Shown: piece after piece, positions 1-9,770 of the stretch
How positions within the stretch are numbered: the stretch's first letter is position 1
How the letters are laid out: each line of letters starts with the position of its first letter
From: Deinococcus aerophilus
GTDB taxonomy: Bacteria; Deinococcota; Deinococci; Deinococcales; Deinococcaceae
NCBI RefSeq assembly: GCF_014647075.1
Contig: NZ_BMOM01000002.1
Location: 1 to 64,000 of the forward strand
Length of the DNA stretch: 64,000 nucleotides
Direction: 5' to 3'
Position numbers and translations under genes: made by a program
The notes under the pieces: generated by a model
Database searches by the model: none
The model's input: the letters and a program-made list of their open reading frames with translations, nothing else
Told to the model about the DNA's origin: nothing

Positions 1-1
1 G

Positions 2-61
2 GGCTACGCCTATCCCTGGGATAAACTGGTCGCGTCGGCGAGGTCTCTCTTCGCCGCTTGA
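2..61 (+). CDS. Possible C-terminal tail of an upstream gene (partial)
   Basis: One frame is open from the left edge to a TGA at 59-61 and reads as the last 19 residues of a protein, ending in LVASARSLFAA. The composition is like real protein, but the piece is too short to identify. It could equally be chance. Confidence 0.25.
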   Translation, partial: GYAYPWDKLVASARSLFAA

Positions 62-91
62 CGGGATTCTTGGAGCACTACCAACAGACCC

Positions 92-541
92 ATGCCCACG
101 TTCGAGACGGTCCTGAAACAGGAGCGCAAGGCGGCCACCGGCATCGAAGTTCCTCCACATATCGTGGCGGAACTCGGCGCGGGGAAAAAACCGGCCGTGA
201 CGGTGATCCTGAACGGCTACACGTACCGCAGCACTGTGGCGGTCATGGGCGGCCGATACATGCTGCCGGTCAGCGCCGAACACCGCCAGGGCGCAGGCGT
301 TCAGGCCGGGGACCAGGTGAGCGTCACCCTGCACCTGGACACTGAACCCCGTGAGGTCACGGTGCCGGACGATTTGCAGGCCGCGCTGGATGGTACGCCA
401 GCCGCACTGGAGCGTTTTGAACGCCTCTCGTACAGCCAGCAACGCCAGCATGTGTTGTCGGTGGAAGGCACCAAGAACCCTGAGACCCGTGCCCGACGTG
501 TGGCGAAAGCCATTCAGACACTCACGGCGGATAGCGGATAA
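92..541 (+). CDS. YdeI/OmpD-associated family protein with DUF1905 domain
   Basis: The protein has 149 residues. Residues 1-90 look like the small beta-barrel DUF1905 domain (motif KPAVTVILNGYTYRSTV). The tail fits the YdeI/OmpD-associated domain, with the pattern LSYSQQRQHV followed by ETRARRVAKAIQTL. Members of this combined family are small cytoplasmic proteins; some were linked to bacteriocin or peptide resistance, but no reaction is established. A GGAG lies about 16 bases before the ATG, which is a poor ribosome site. It stands alone ahead of the recombinase-like gene. The family call is good; the function is unknown. Confidence 0.75.
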   Translation: MPTFETVLKQERKAATGIEVPPHIVAELGAGKKPAVTVILNGYTYRSTVAVMGGRYMLPVSAEHRQGAGVQAGDQVSVTLHLDTEPREVTVPDDLQAALDGTPAALERFERLSYSQQRQHVLSVEGTKNPETRARRVAKAIQTLTADSG

Positions 542-654
542 GTGATAACAGCAGAGGTTCCCAGAGATCTGTTGAGCATCGGGGATGACAGACGCTGTCG
601 GGACACCCTTCCATCAAGTCAATCTATGCAAAGCTACGCTGCGATTAACAGAGA

Positions 655-683
655 TAGACAGTGTTGACGATTTTGTATATATT
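655..683 (+). promoter_or_regulatory. Promoter for the recombinase-like gene, leaderless layout
   Basis: A -35 TAGACA (655-660) and a -10 TATATT (678-683) are separated by exactly 17 bases in an AT-rich patch. Transcription would begin at about 690, which is the ATG chosen for the downstream gene, so the message probably has no 5' leader. Confidence 0.6.
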
Positions 684-689
684 CTGAAG

Positions 690-1547
690 ATGCAGAGGAT
701 GTTTGACAATGCTCCCTCCGCCCTGCGCCGCCATCTGGAACGGCGGGAGTATGAGGCTTTCCTCGATCTGCTGAGTGCCGAGCTGCCCGGTCAGGCGGGG
801 GGGCTGACCCGCAAGAACTACTTGTCCAGTCTGCGGGTCTTTCTGCGCTGGTGCGCCGAAGAGACCCGCTCGGTCCTGAACGCCACGCGGGCAGACGCCC
901 TGGCGTATCAGACCCATCTGCAGGACCGGGGAACGCCCGCCACCGTTCACAACCACATGACCCGGGTGCGCACGCTGTACGGCATCCTGATGGCGCGCGG
1001 GGAGCATCCCGGCCCCAATCCCTATGAGGGCCTGAAGCTGCCAAGCAACCGACCCGAGGAACACCGCGACCTGTATACCGGGCCGGAGATCGCCCGTCTC
1101 CTGGCACATGGTGACGTGACCGAACGGCTGCTGGTGCTGCTGGGCGCGCACGTCGGACTGACCGGGCCGGAAACGGTGACGCTGCGCTGGGAGGCAGTCA
1201 ATACCCACGCGGGCCACCTGGACGTGCGGGGCCGCCATCTGGAGGCCGACACGCAGGTCTACGCAGCCCTGCGCGAATACGGGCAGGAGCGTGGGCACAC
1301 CGATCTGTTCGCGGCCACGGGACCGCTGTTCGACTTCCAGACCGATCACCAGCTGCGCGCCGCCCTGTTCCGGCTGTGCACGCGGGCCAATGTGCCCTAC
1401 CGGGCGTGGCGGGCCCTGCGCAACACGGCCGGCCTGCGCATTCTGGAACAGACCGGAGATCCTGCCGCCGTCGCGCAGCGTCTGGGGCTGGGAACCCTGA
1501 AAGCCGTGGAGGTCTGGAAGAAGCTGTCCGGCCCCGGCCCCGCGTAG
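690..1547 (+). CDS. Tyrosine recombinase/integrase-fold protein, catalytic residues degenerate
   Basis: The 285-residue product has an N-terminal SAM-like core-binding domain and a C-terminal phage-integrase catalytic fold, recognisable from TLRWEAV and the block ALRNTAGLRILEQTGDPAAV. Against XerD-type enzymes most active residues are changed: the first Arg of the GLR motif is Thr (GLTGPE), the His of HxLR is Arg, the His of LGH is Leu (LGLG), and the nucleophilic Tyr is Trp (VEVWKK). Only the second Arg (ALRN) is kept. It is therefore unlikely to cut DNA and may act as a DNA-binding protein. I chose ATG 690 over ATG 585 because a good promoter ends 7 bases before it and bases 585-690 are AT-rich. 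Confidence 0.75.
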   Translation: MQRMFDNAPSALRRHLERREYEAFLDLLSAELPGQAGGLTRKNYLSSLRVFLRWCAEETRSVLNATRADALAYQTHLQDRGTPATVHNHMTRVRTLYGILMARGEHPGPNPYEGLKLPSNRPEEHRDLYTGPEIARLLAHGDVTERLLVLLGAHVGLTGPETVTLRWEAVNTHAGHLDVRGRHLEADTQVYAALREYGQERGHTDLFAATGPLFDFQTDHQLRAALFRLCTRANVPYRAWRALRNTAGLRILEQTGDPAAVAQRLGLGTLKAVEVWKKLSGPGPA

Positions 1548-1713
1548 CAAGGTTCATCAACCGGTGCAGGGCATCAGCGTGGCGCCGCAGAAGCGCAATC
1601 CAGAGGTGCCGGAATGCGCCCCCATTGACGGCGTTGTTCTCACAGGCATGAAGGAATGATGGAGACCGGAAATCTTCCTAAAAACTCCACCACAGTCCCC
1701 GGCTCCACCAAGG

Positions 1714-1722
1714 TGCTAAGAT
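1714..1722 (+). promoter_or_regulatory. Extended -10 element of ssrA
   Basis: TG-C-TAAGAT (TG at 1714-1715, hexamer 1717-1722) lies 13 bases before the mature tmRNA 5' end. There is no convincing -35, which suits an extended -10 promoter. The few bases between start site and mature end would be trimmed by RNase P. Confidence 0.5.
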
Positions 1723-1735
1723 ACCGGGGTCACAT

Positions 1736-2092
1736 GGGGACGCCCCGGTTTCGACGGTGTTCGTGGACAGTGACGTGGCGAGCCGAGGATGGTCGTTGGC
1801 CTCGTAAATCATCCGACCAAGCCTTTAACTGGCAACAACAGCGATTCTTTCGCACTGGCTGCTTAATCCCAGCCCAGCGACCGCATAGCCCGGCCATTGG
1901 CGCTGCGCGAGCTGACACAAAAGATGGCTAGTTCTGTGCGTTGTCTCGGCGCACCGGGCGAAACTTAGAGACTTGACGCGAAGGCAGCCCGTTCTCAGGC
2001 GGCCCAGCGTTGAAACCTAAATTGAGAACTACGCTCGTAGAAGCCCACTCAAGCAACATCGGACGAGGGTTCGACTCCCTCCGTCTCCACCA
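1736..2092 (+). ncRNA. ssrA: tmRNA (transfer-messenger RNA)
   Basis: The tmRNA rescues stalled ribosomes and tags the unfinished protein for proteolysis. The 5' end GGGGACG pairs with CGTCTCC just before the encoded ACCA (2089-2092), giving a 7-bp acceptor stem with one G-U pair. The T-arm is GGTTCGACTCC. The resume codon is GGC at 1831 and the reading frame stops with TAA at 1864-1866, so the tag after the charged alanine is GNNSDSFALAA, with the usual ALAA degradation signal. The length of about 357 nt is normal. It is a single-piece tmRNA, not permuted. Confidence 0.97.
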
Positions 2093-2100
2093 TCCAGAAG

Positions 2101-2134
2101 TCTGCCCGCCTCTCCCGGCGGGCGGATTTCTTTT
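2101..2134 (+). terminator. Rho-independent terminator of ssrA
   Basis: A 10-bp stem (2101-2110 with 2117-2126, one G-U pair) with a 6-base loop is followed by TTTCTTTT. It begins 8 bases after the tmRNA CCA end. Confidence 0.85.
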
Positions 2135-2149
2135 GAGGCTGGAGTCATC

Positions 2150-2177
2150 TGGAGTCGTACAGCTGGAGTCGTACAGC
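2150..2177 (+). repeat. Two perfect 14-bp tandem copies
   Basis: TGGAGTCGTACAGC occurs twice head to tail (2150-2163, 2164-2177), preceded by a partial copy at 2139-2148. It lies between the ssrA terminator and the nitroreductase gene, in about 240 bases without a recognisable gene. Confidence 0.8.
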
Positions 2178-2323
2178 TCCGACTTGGGGCTTTCCGCATC
2201 CCTCTTCTGCTCCCCGAATGCAACCAGCCCAGACCGCACCCATGACCCTCACCCCTTGCTGTCCGTCCCATGGGAGCACAATTTGAGACAGCACATGCAG
2301 TGGTTCCCTGAGTGGGAGGCGGC

Positions 2324-2329
2324 TATCCT
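2324..2329 (+). promoter_or_regulatory. -10 element for a leaderless nitroreductase message
   Basis: TATCCT fits the TANNNT pattern and lies 5 bases before the ATG at 2335. There is no Shine-Dalgarno sequence and no strong -35. Confidence 0.4.
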
Positions 2330-2334
2330 AGGGC

Positions 2335-3102
2335 ATGGACCGTCCCGACGTACCTTCCGGGTCCACGGCACCGCAGGGAAGCCGGGACCATCCCACCTTT
2401 CAGGAGGTCTATCCCGGCTTCCCGGAACCGCAGTTCGAGCCGCTGACCTTCACCCGGCGCTCTCCGGATGAGACGCTGGCCCGGGCCCGGGCGTTCTACG
2501 AGGAGATGCAGACCCGCCGCACCACCCGGCACTTCAGCCGGGACGCGGTCCCGCGCGAGGTGATCGAGTGGGCAGTCCTCAGCGCCGGCACCGCGCCCAG
2601 CGGCGCCCACCGCCAGCCCTGGCGCTTTGTCGCGGTGCAGGACCCTGACCTCAAGGCTCGCATCCGTGAGGCGGTGGAGGCCGAGGAATACAGGACCTAT
2701 ACCGCGCGCATGACCGACGAGTGGCGCTCGGCGCTCGCCGCGCTGGGCACCGACTACGTCAAGGAGCACCTCACGGACGCTCCCTGGGTGGTGGTGGTGT
2801 TCCGCGAGAAATACGGGCTGCGGAACGACGGCACGACCTACAAGAACTACTACACCGTGGAAAGTGTCTCGATGGCCGTGGGGCTGTTCCTGGCCGCCAT
2901 CCATCACGCAGGTCTGACCACCCTGACCCATACGCCCAACCCGATGGGGTACCTGAGCGAACTGCTGGGCCGCCCCCGCAACGAGGAGCCGCTGATCGTG
3001 ATGCCGGTGGGCTACCCCGCCCCGGACGCCCACGTGCCGAAGCTGAGCCGCAAACCCCTGGCCGAGATCTTTCAGGTTGACCTGGGTCCATCTGGACAAT
3101 GA
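2335..3102 (+). CDS. Nitroreductase family oxidoreductase (iodotyrosine deiodinase-like subgroup)
   Basis: This 255-residue protein has the FMN-dependent nitroreductase fold. The phosphate- and flavin-contacting segment RRTTRHFSRDAVP is near residue 60, TAPSGAHRQPWRF near 88-100, and the C-terminal AGLTTLTHTPNPMGYL block follows. About 55 residues precede the usual domain start, and the TAPSGAHRQPW pattern plus this extension match the iodotyrosine-deiodinase-like branch. Members reduce halogenated or nitro aromatics, or unknown substrates, with NAD(P)H. It is monocistronic and its start codon seems to be at or near the transcription start. The substrate cannot be told from sequence. Confidence 0.85.
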   Translation: MDRPDVPSGSTAPQGSRDHPTFQEVYPGFPEPQFEPLTFTRRSPDETLARARAFYEEMQTRRTTRHFSRDAVPREVIEWAVLSAGTAPSGAHRQPWRFVAVQDPDLKARIREAVEAEEYRTYTARMTDEWRSALAALGTDYVKEHLTDAPWVVVVFREKYGLRNDGTTYKNYYTVESVSMAVGLFLAAIHHAGLTTLTHTPNPMGYLSELLGRPRNEEPLIVMPVGYPAPDAHVPKLSRKPLAEIFQVDLGPSGQ

Positions 3103-3219
3103 CGCAGGCAAAAGGGGATCGGCCGGGGCCCACCGTTCCCCGGACTGCAGCCGCGTACAGAACGGCTCCCCAGACCGTCAGGAATTGGTGGGAATGGGCT
3201 GTTAGGCTGTAACCCGGAC

Positions 3220-5154
3220 ATGCAGACCTCCCCGCCCCCGCTGACCGGCTTTCCCGACCTGGGCGGCCGGTGGCGCCGCACCCTGCTGATGACCATTCCG
3301 ATCGCTGGGCTGGCCTTTGCCATCGGGCTGGTGCTGGACCCGGTCAGCGGGCAGTCCACCCCCTTCGACCGGCTGGCCTATCCGCTGCTGATCGCCGGCG
3401 TCTGCGCCCTGGAGTTCGCGTTGTGGCGCTGGCGCAATGCCACAGCGGCGGTGGTCACCGGGCTGGTGCTGCTCTCGGGCGGTTTCTTTCTGTGCAAGCT
3501 GATCTATCTGCTGTTCTTTCTGCCCGCCGGCCTCTCGGTACAGACCGAGATGACCGAGTCTTTTTTCTGGATTCCGGCGGTGTATGTCCTGTCGCTGTTC
3601 GTTCCCAACCTGCGCGCGGCGCGCAGCATCGTCGTGGCCTTTTTTGGGGGGATGGTGCTGTGCGCCGTGGTCTACGCCGCGGGCCATGTGTGGACCGGCG
3701 AGTCGGTGGGCGTCATCTTTGCGCTCACCGAGCTGATTCTCGCCAACCTGACCCTGCTGTGCCTGACCTATGTCTTCATCGGCTACAAGGACCTGCTGTC
3801 GGGTGCCCAGGCGCGCGCCGAGACCCTGCAGCGCATGGTTCACACAGACCTCCTGACTGGTCTGCCCAGCCGCCAGCGCTTCGAGGAAGAACTGGACCTT
3901 CTGACCAGCAGGCACGAGGCCTTCTCTCTGCTGTTCATTGATGTGGACGGCTTCAAACTGGTCAACGACACGCTCGGCCACAGTGCCGGCGACGACGCCC
4001 TGCGCGAATTTGCGGGCCGACTGGAGCTGTTTCTGAACGGCGGCGACCTCGCGGCGCGCATCAGCGGCGACGAGTTCGTGATGATCTTCCGGGGCACCCC
4101 ACCGCAACGGGCCCTGGCCCTGGCCCACCACATCCTCGAGAGCGTGAACCGCCCGTTTCTGGTGCGCGGACAGCAGGTCCAGCTCACCGCCAGCATCGGC
4201 CTGAGCGCCTTTCCCGAGGACGCCCAGGACAGCGAGGCGGTGCTGCGCCACGCCGACGCGGCGATGTACCACGTCAAGAGCAGCGGCAAGAACGGGGTGC
4301 GCCGCTTCGACGGAGCGCTCGACGCCGAGCTGGAGCGGCGCAAGGTGCTGGAGCGCGAGTTCCAGTTCGCGCTGCAGCGCGGGCAGCTGAGCGTGGTCTA
4401 TCAGCCCATCTTCCACCTGCCGTCCGGCGAGGTACACAAGGCCGAGGTGCTGCTGCGCTGGACCCACCCCGAGTTCGGGGCGGTGTCCCCCGGCACCTTC
4501 ATCGCCATGGCCGAGTCGAGCGGCCAGATCATTCAGGTGGGCGGCTGGGTACTCGACACCGCCTGCGCCCAGGCCCGGCGCTGGCGCGACCTGCTGGGAC
4601 AGCCGCTGGTCGTCACGGTGAACGTCTCCCCGGTCCAGTTTCTGCAGCCCAGCTTTGTGCCCCAGGTCAAGAACGCGCTGCTGCGCAGCGGCCTGCCGGC
4701 CAGCGCCCTGGAACTGGAACTCACCGAGGGCGCGGTGATGCAGCAGCCCAGCACCGTGCGCGCGGCGCTGCACGACCTGCGGCAGCTGGGCGTGAGCATC
4801 GCCATCGATGACTTTGGCACCGGGTATTCCTCGCTGTCGTACCTGCGCGATCTGCCCATCAACAGCATCAAGATCGACCGCTCGTTCATCCGGGATCTCG
4901 CCACTCCGCGCCGCGCGCCGCAGTACGCCGTGGCCCTAGTCGAGGCGATCGTGGGCATCGCCCGCACGCTGGACCTGCAGGTGGTCGCCGAGGGCATCGA
5001 ATCATCCGGTCAGCTGGAACTCGTGAGAAGCTTCGGCTGCGATTTCGCTCAGGGCTATCACTTTGCCCGCCCCATGGAGGCCCAGGCCCTGACCGAACTG
5101 CTTCACCATGACGTGACGGCCGGCGACGCTCCCCCCCACATCCGCCTCAACTGA
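3220..5154 (+). CDS. Membrane-anchored GGDEF-EAL protein (c-di-GMP turnover)
   Basis: The 644-residue protein begins with about 190 hydrophobic residues forming roughly five or six membrane helices. A GGDEF domain (about 205-365) and an EAL domain (about 385-635) follow. The GGDEF signature is SGDEF (282-286), a variant compatible with activity in some enzymes. The EAL domain keeps its main residues: E409 (in EVL), DDFGTGYSSL at 530-539, and AEGIE at 590-594, so phosphodiesterase activity is likely. It probably senses a membrane or small-molecule cue and changes cyclic di-GMP. No operon partner is visible. A TAGGCT at 3203-3208 is a possible -10. Confidence 0.92.
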   Translation: MQTSPPPLTGFPDLGGRWRRTLLMTIPIAGLAFAIGLVLDPVSGQSTPFDRLAYPLLIAGVCALEFALWRWRNATAAVVTGLVLLSGGFFLCKLIYLLFFLPAGLSVQTEMTESFFWIPAVYVLSLFVPNLRAARSIVVAFFGGMVLCAVVYAAGHVWTGESVGVIFALTELILANLTLLCLTYVFIGYKDLLSGAQARAETLQRMVHTDLLTGLPSRQRFEEELDLLTSRHEAFSLLFIDVDGFKLVNDTLGHSAGDDALREFAGRLELFLNGGDLAARISGDEFVMIFRGTPPQRALALAHHILESVNRPFLVRGQQVQLTASIGLSAFPEDAQDSEAVLRHADAAMYHVKSSGKNGVRRFDGALDAELERRKVLEREFQFALQRGQLSVVYQPIFHLPSGEVHKAEVLLRWTHPEFGAVSPGTFIAMAESSGQIIQVGGWVLDTACAQARRWRDLLGQPLVVTVNVSPVQFLQPSFVPQVKNALLRSGLPASALELELTEGAVMQQPSTVRAALHDLRQLGVSIAIDDFGTGYSSLSYLRDLPINSIKIDRSFIRDLATPRRAPQYAVALVEAIVGIARTLDLQVVAEGIESSGQLELVRSFGCDFAQGYHFARPMEAQALTELLHHDVTAGDAPPHIRLN

Positions 5155-5203
5155 AGGCCGCACGGGCCCGCCCCGGCGTGGCCGGCAACACCGGCATACC
5201 CGC

Positions 5204-5237
5204 AAAAAACTTCCCCGGCGAGTACTCGCCGGGGAAG
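5204..5237 (-). terminator. Strong intrinsic terminator, minus strand
   Basis: A perfect 28-base palindrome (5210-5237, 14-bp arms, centre AGTACT) is followed on the minus strand by six U residues (5204-5209 is AAAAAA on the plus strand). It ends the small membrane-protein transcript and also separates it from the convergent GGDEF-EAL gene. Confidence 0.85.
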
Positions 5238-5254
5238 GGAAGGCACGGCGGTGA

Positions 5255-5663
5255 TCAGCGTGACTGGGTGCCCGAGGGGGCCAGAGACAGCGTGGGGCCA
5301 CTGGCGGGGAGGCGCAGCTGGACCACCGTCAGCACCACGAAGGCGGCTTCCACCAACAGGGAGAGGACGCCGGCAGATTCGGCCCAGTTGCCGATATCGC
5401 TGTGCGCATGGGGCAGCCCCACCGTGCGCGTCAGGGTGTAGGCCACGATCGCCCCCCGAGATCAGCAGGCCCAGGGCGTACCCGTTTTTCCAGTGTGAGC
5501 TGAGCAGCCACGCCCCCGCCGCCGCGCACCCGGCCACCAGCAGGATGTACAGCCAGCCCAGGTAGGCCGTCTCGTTCAGCTTGTCCGGAATGTCCTTGAA
5601 GTGGATCCAGCCGATGCCCGCCAGCAGGACGACGCCCAGCCCGTGGTGTTGCAAGTGCCTCAT
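5255..5663 (-). pseudogene. Small four-helix membrane protein, frameshifted in a G-tract
   Basis: From ATG 5663 (preceded by AAGGGAG) the reading gives a hydrophobic protein beginning MRHLQHHGLGVVLLAG and reaching LGLLISG. A run of six C on the plus strand (5452-5457) then shifts the frame. If one base is removed, reading continues as AIVAYTLTRTVGLPHAHSD and three more hydrophobic stretches to a stop at 5255, giving a coherent product of about 135 residues. I do not recognise the family beyond an integral membrane protein. It may be a sequencing error, a phase-variable switch or true decay. The terminator immediately follows, so the reconstructed length is credible. Confidence 0.7.
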
Positions 5664-5805
5664 ATGGCTCCCTTAGACGCGGCTGCAGCGCTTCGCCGGC
5701 CCCCACCTCCACGCCTCCAGAGGAGCTTCAGCAGTCAAGGCCCTCTGTAGTTAAGTGGGCGCGAGGGCCGCGCGTCCCCCAAGAAGCCACAAAGCAGAAA
5801 TAAGC

Positions 5806-8004
<2,199 letters not shown>

Positions 8005-8441
8005 GTGGCCTCCGGGAAAAGGGGGGCGGTGGAAGCGCTGCGGACCTCGGGGTGCGGCGGGCTCCCGACGACCTCGAATGTCTTCCGGCCCCGGCGGGAG
8101 CGTCAAAACGTGGTGGGGAACGCTGTCGGTCTTTCCAGCTTAGGAGGCCAGATGGGCCCCGTCAAACCCAATTTTCGGCTCGGGAGTGCAGGGGTTCCAC
8201 CCACCGGTCTGTCCCGGCACCATCTGCCCTGGAAACCCAAGCTGTCCTGGAAACTCGGGGCGAATTGCATAACAGAATGGTGCTTTTCGGCCGTATTGCT
8301 TGAAGTAATAATGAAAATACCGTAATATACTTCTCATTCGGTTAAACGTCTCCTGTGAGGGATCGGACCGGCCCGCCCCGCCTGCCGGCTGGATGCACGC
8401 CGCGTCCGCCGATGGGCACCCCTCTGCGAAGGAGCCCCGTT
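8005..8441. other. Divergent intergenic region, 437 bp
   Basis: The region separates the minus-strand sugar pair from the plus-strand pyrimidine operon. Its right half is strikingly AT-rich (about 8260-8345) and holds the promoter for the pyrimidine operon and a GAAGTA/TACTTC inverted repeat. CCTGGAAAC occurs twice as a direct repeat (8228-8236 and 8246-8254), spaced by 18 bases start to start. I see no RNA gene or credible coding sequence. Confidence 0.6.
8300..8333 (+). promoter_or_regulatory. Promoter with overlapping inverted repeat for the pyrimidine operon
   Basis: A -35 TTGAAG (8300-8305) and a -10 TAATAT (8323-8328) are spaced by 17 bases. GAAGTA (8302-8307) and TACTTC (8328-8333) form an inverted repeat whose arms overlap the two promoter boxes, so a bound regulator would block RNA polymerase. 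PucR, encoded in the same operon, is an obvious but unproven candidate. Confidence 0.5.
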
Positions 8442-9770
8442 GTGACCGACGTCCCAGCCGCAAGCCGCGCACTGCAGGAATTACTGCCCCCTTTTGGCCC
8501 CCATGAGGCCAGCGCCGAGGCGCACCGCTGCCTGTACTGCTACGACGCACCGTGCGTGCAGGCCTGCCCCACCCACATCGACATTCCCACCTTTATCCGC
8601 AAGATCGCCACGGGCAACCTGCGCGGATCGGCGCGCACCATTCTGGAGGCCAATTTCCTGGGCGGCACCTGTGCGCGGGTGTGTCCCGTCGAGGAGCTGT
8701 GCGAGGGGGCCTGCGTGCTGAACAGCGAGGAAAAGCCCATCGCCATCGGGCGGCTGCAGCGGCATGCGGTAGACCACGTGCAGGAACGCGGCGTGCAGCT
8801 GTTCAGGCCGGGGCCGCCCAGCGGACGCAGAGTGGCGGTGGTGGGCAGCGGCCCGGCCGGCCTGAGCGTCAGCGCCGAGCTTGCCCAGCTGGGCCACACG
8901 GTCACGCTGCTCGAAAAGCGGGAGCTGGGCGGCGGCCTGAGCACCTACGGCATCATCGTGCTGCGCGAACCGGTAGAGGTGGCGCTGCGCGAGGTGGACG
9001 CGGTGCGGGAACTGGGCGTGGACGTGCAGACCGGACATGAACTGACGGACCGGGCCGGGCTGGACGTCCTGCTCAGCGAATACGACGCCGTGTTTCTGGG
9101 GCTGGGGCTGGGCGCGGTGCCCGCGATGGGCATTCCGGGCGAGGAGCATCTGCTGGACGGCCTGCGGTACATCGAGGACAGCAAGATTCGCCCGGAAGTG
9201 CTGCCCGACGCGCAGAACGTCGTGGTAATTGGCGCGGGCAACACCGCCGTGGACGCGGCCACGGTAGCCCGGCGGCGCGGCGCATCAGTCACCATGCTGT
9301 ACCGCCGCACCGAGGCCGAGATGACGGCGTACCGCCACGAATATGAATTTGCGCTCTCGGAGGGCATTGGGTACCGCTTCCTGACCCAGCCGGTGCGGGT
9401 GCTCTCGGGGGGCGGGCGCGTGACCGGCGTGGAGTGCGTGCGAATGGTGCTCGGCCCGCCGGATGCGGGCGGACGGCCCGGTCCGCGGCCGCTACCCGGC
9501 AGCGAATTCGTGGTTCCCTGCGACGCCGTGATCTCGGCCATCGGCCAGGAGAAACCCGCGCTGGCCGTGGAACTCGGGCTGGAGGTCACGGGCGGGTACA
9601 TCGCCGTGGACGGCGCCATGCAGACCAGCATGCCCCGCGTGTATGCCGGCGGCGACTGCGTGCGCGCCCGCGGCACCGCCAGCACCGTGATGGCCGTGCA
9701 GGACGGCAAGTACGCCGCCGCCGCCATCCACCGCCTGCTTTCATCCACCCTGGAGGCCGCCCATGGCTGA
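8442..9770 (+). CDS. preT: Dihydropyrimidine dehydrogenase, FAD/NAD subunit
   Basis: This 442-residue subunit passes electrons from NAD(P)H through FAD and iron-sulfur clusters to PreA. Cys 30, 33, 38 and 42 (CLYCYDAPCVQAC) and Cys 77, 81, 87 and 91 form the N-terminal cluster domain typical of glutamate-synthase-small-subunit relatives. A GSGPAGL FAD motif follows near 135-141, and IGAGNTAVDAA for NAD(P) lies near 265. GTG 8442 was chosen because AGGAG lies 7 bases upstream; the frame is open further back but lacks a ribosome site. It overlaps preA by 8 bases and opens the reductive pyrimidine degradation operon. Confidence 0.93.
   Translation: MTDVPAASRALQELLPPFGPHEASAEAHRCLYCYDAPCVQACPTHIDIPTFIRKIATGNLRGSARTILEANFLGGTCARVCPVEELCEGACVLNSEEKPIAIGRLQRHAVDHVQERGVQLFRPGPPSGRRVAVVGSGPAGLSVSAELAQLGHTVTLLEKRELGGGLSTYGIIVLREPVEVALREVDAVRELGVDVQTGHELTDRAGLDVLLSEYDAVFLGLGLGAVPAMGIPGEEHLLDGLRYIEDSKIRPEVLPDAQNVVVIGAGNTAVDAATVARRRGASVTMLYRRTEAEMTAYRHEYEFALSEGIGYRFLTQPVRVLSGGGRVTGVECVRMVLGPPDAGGRPGPRPLPGSEFVVPCDAVISAIGQEKPALAVELGLEVTGGYIAVDGAMQTSMPRVYAGGDCVRARGTASTVMAVQDGKYAAAAIHRLLSSTLEAAHG

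Noticed and set aside
690..2092. A prophage or island inserted at ssrA
   Set aside because: I see no second copy of the tmRNA 3' end, no phage structural genes, and the recombinase appears inactive.
1928..2239. Open frames across the tmRNA and terminator
   Set aside because: The region is a structured RNA with paired acceptor ends and a terminator.
3202..4773. A long minus-strand frame opposite the GGDEF-EAL gene
   Set aside because: The plus strand encodes clear GGDEF and EAL motifs; the opposite frame has no recognisable pattern.
8355..8441. An ATG 29 codons upstream of the chosen preT start
   Set aside because: The extra residues are Pro/Arg-rich and lack a ribosome site, while GTG 8442 has AGGAG at the right distance.
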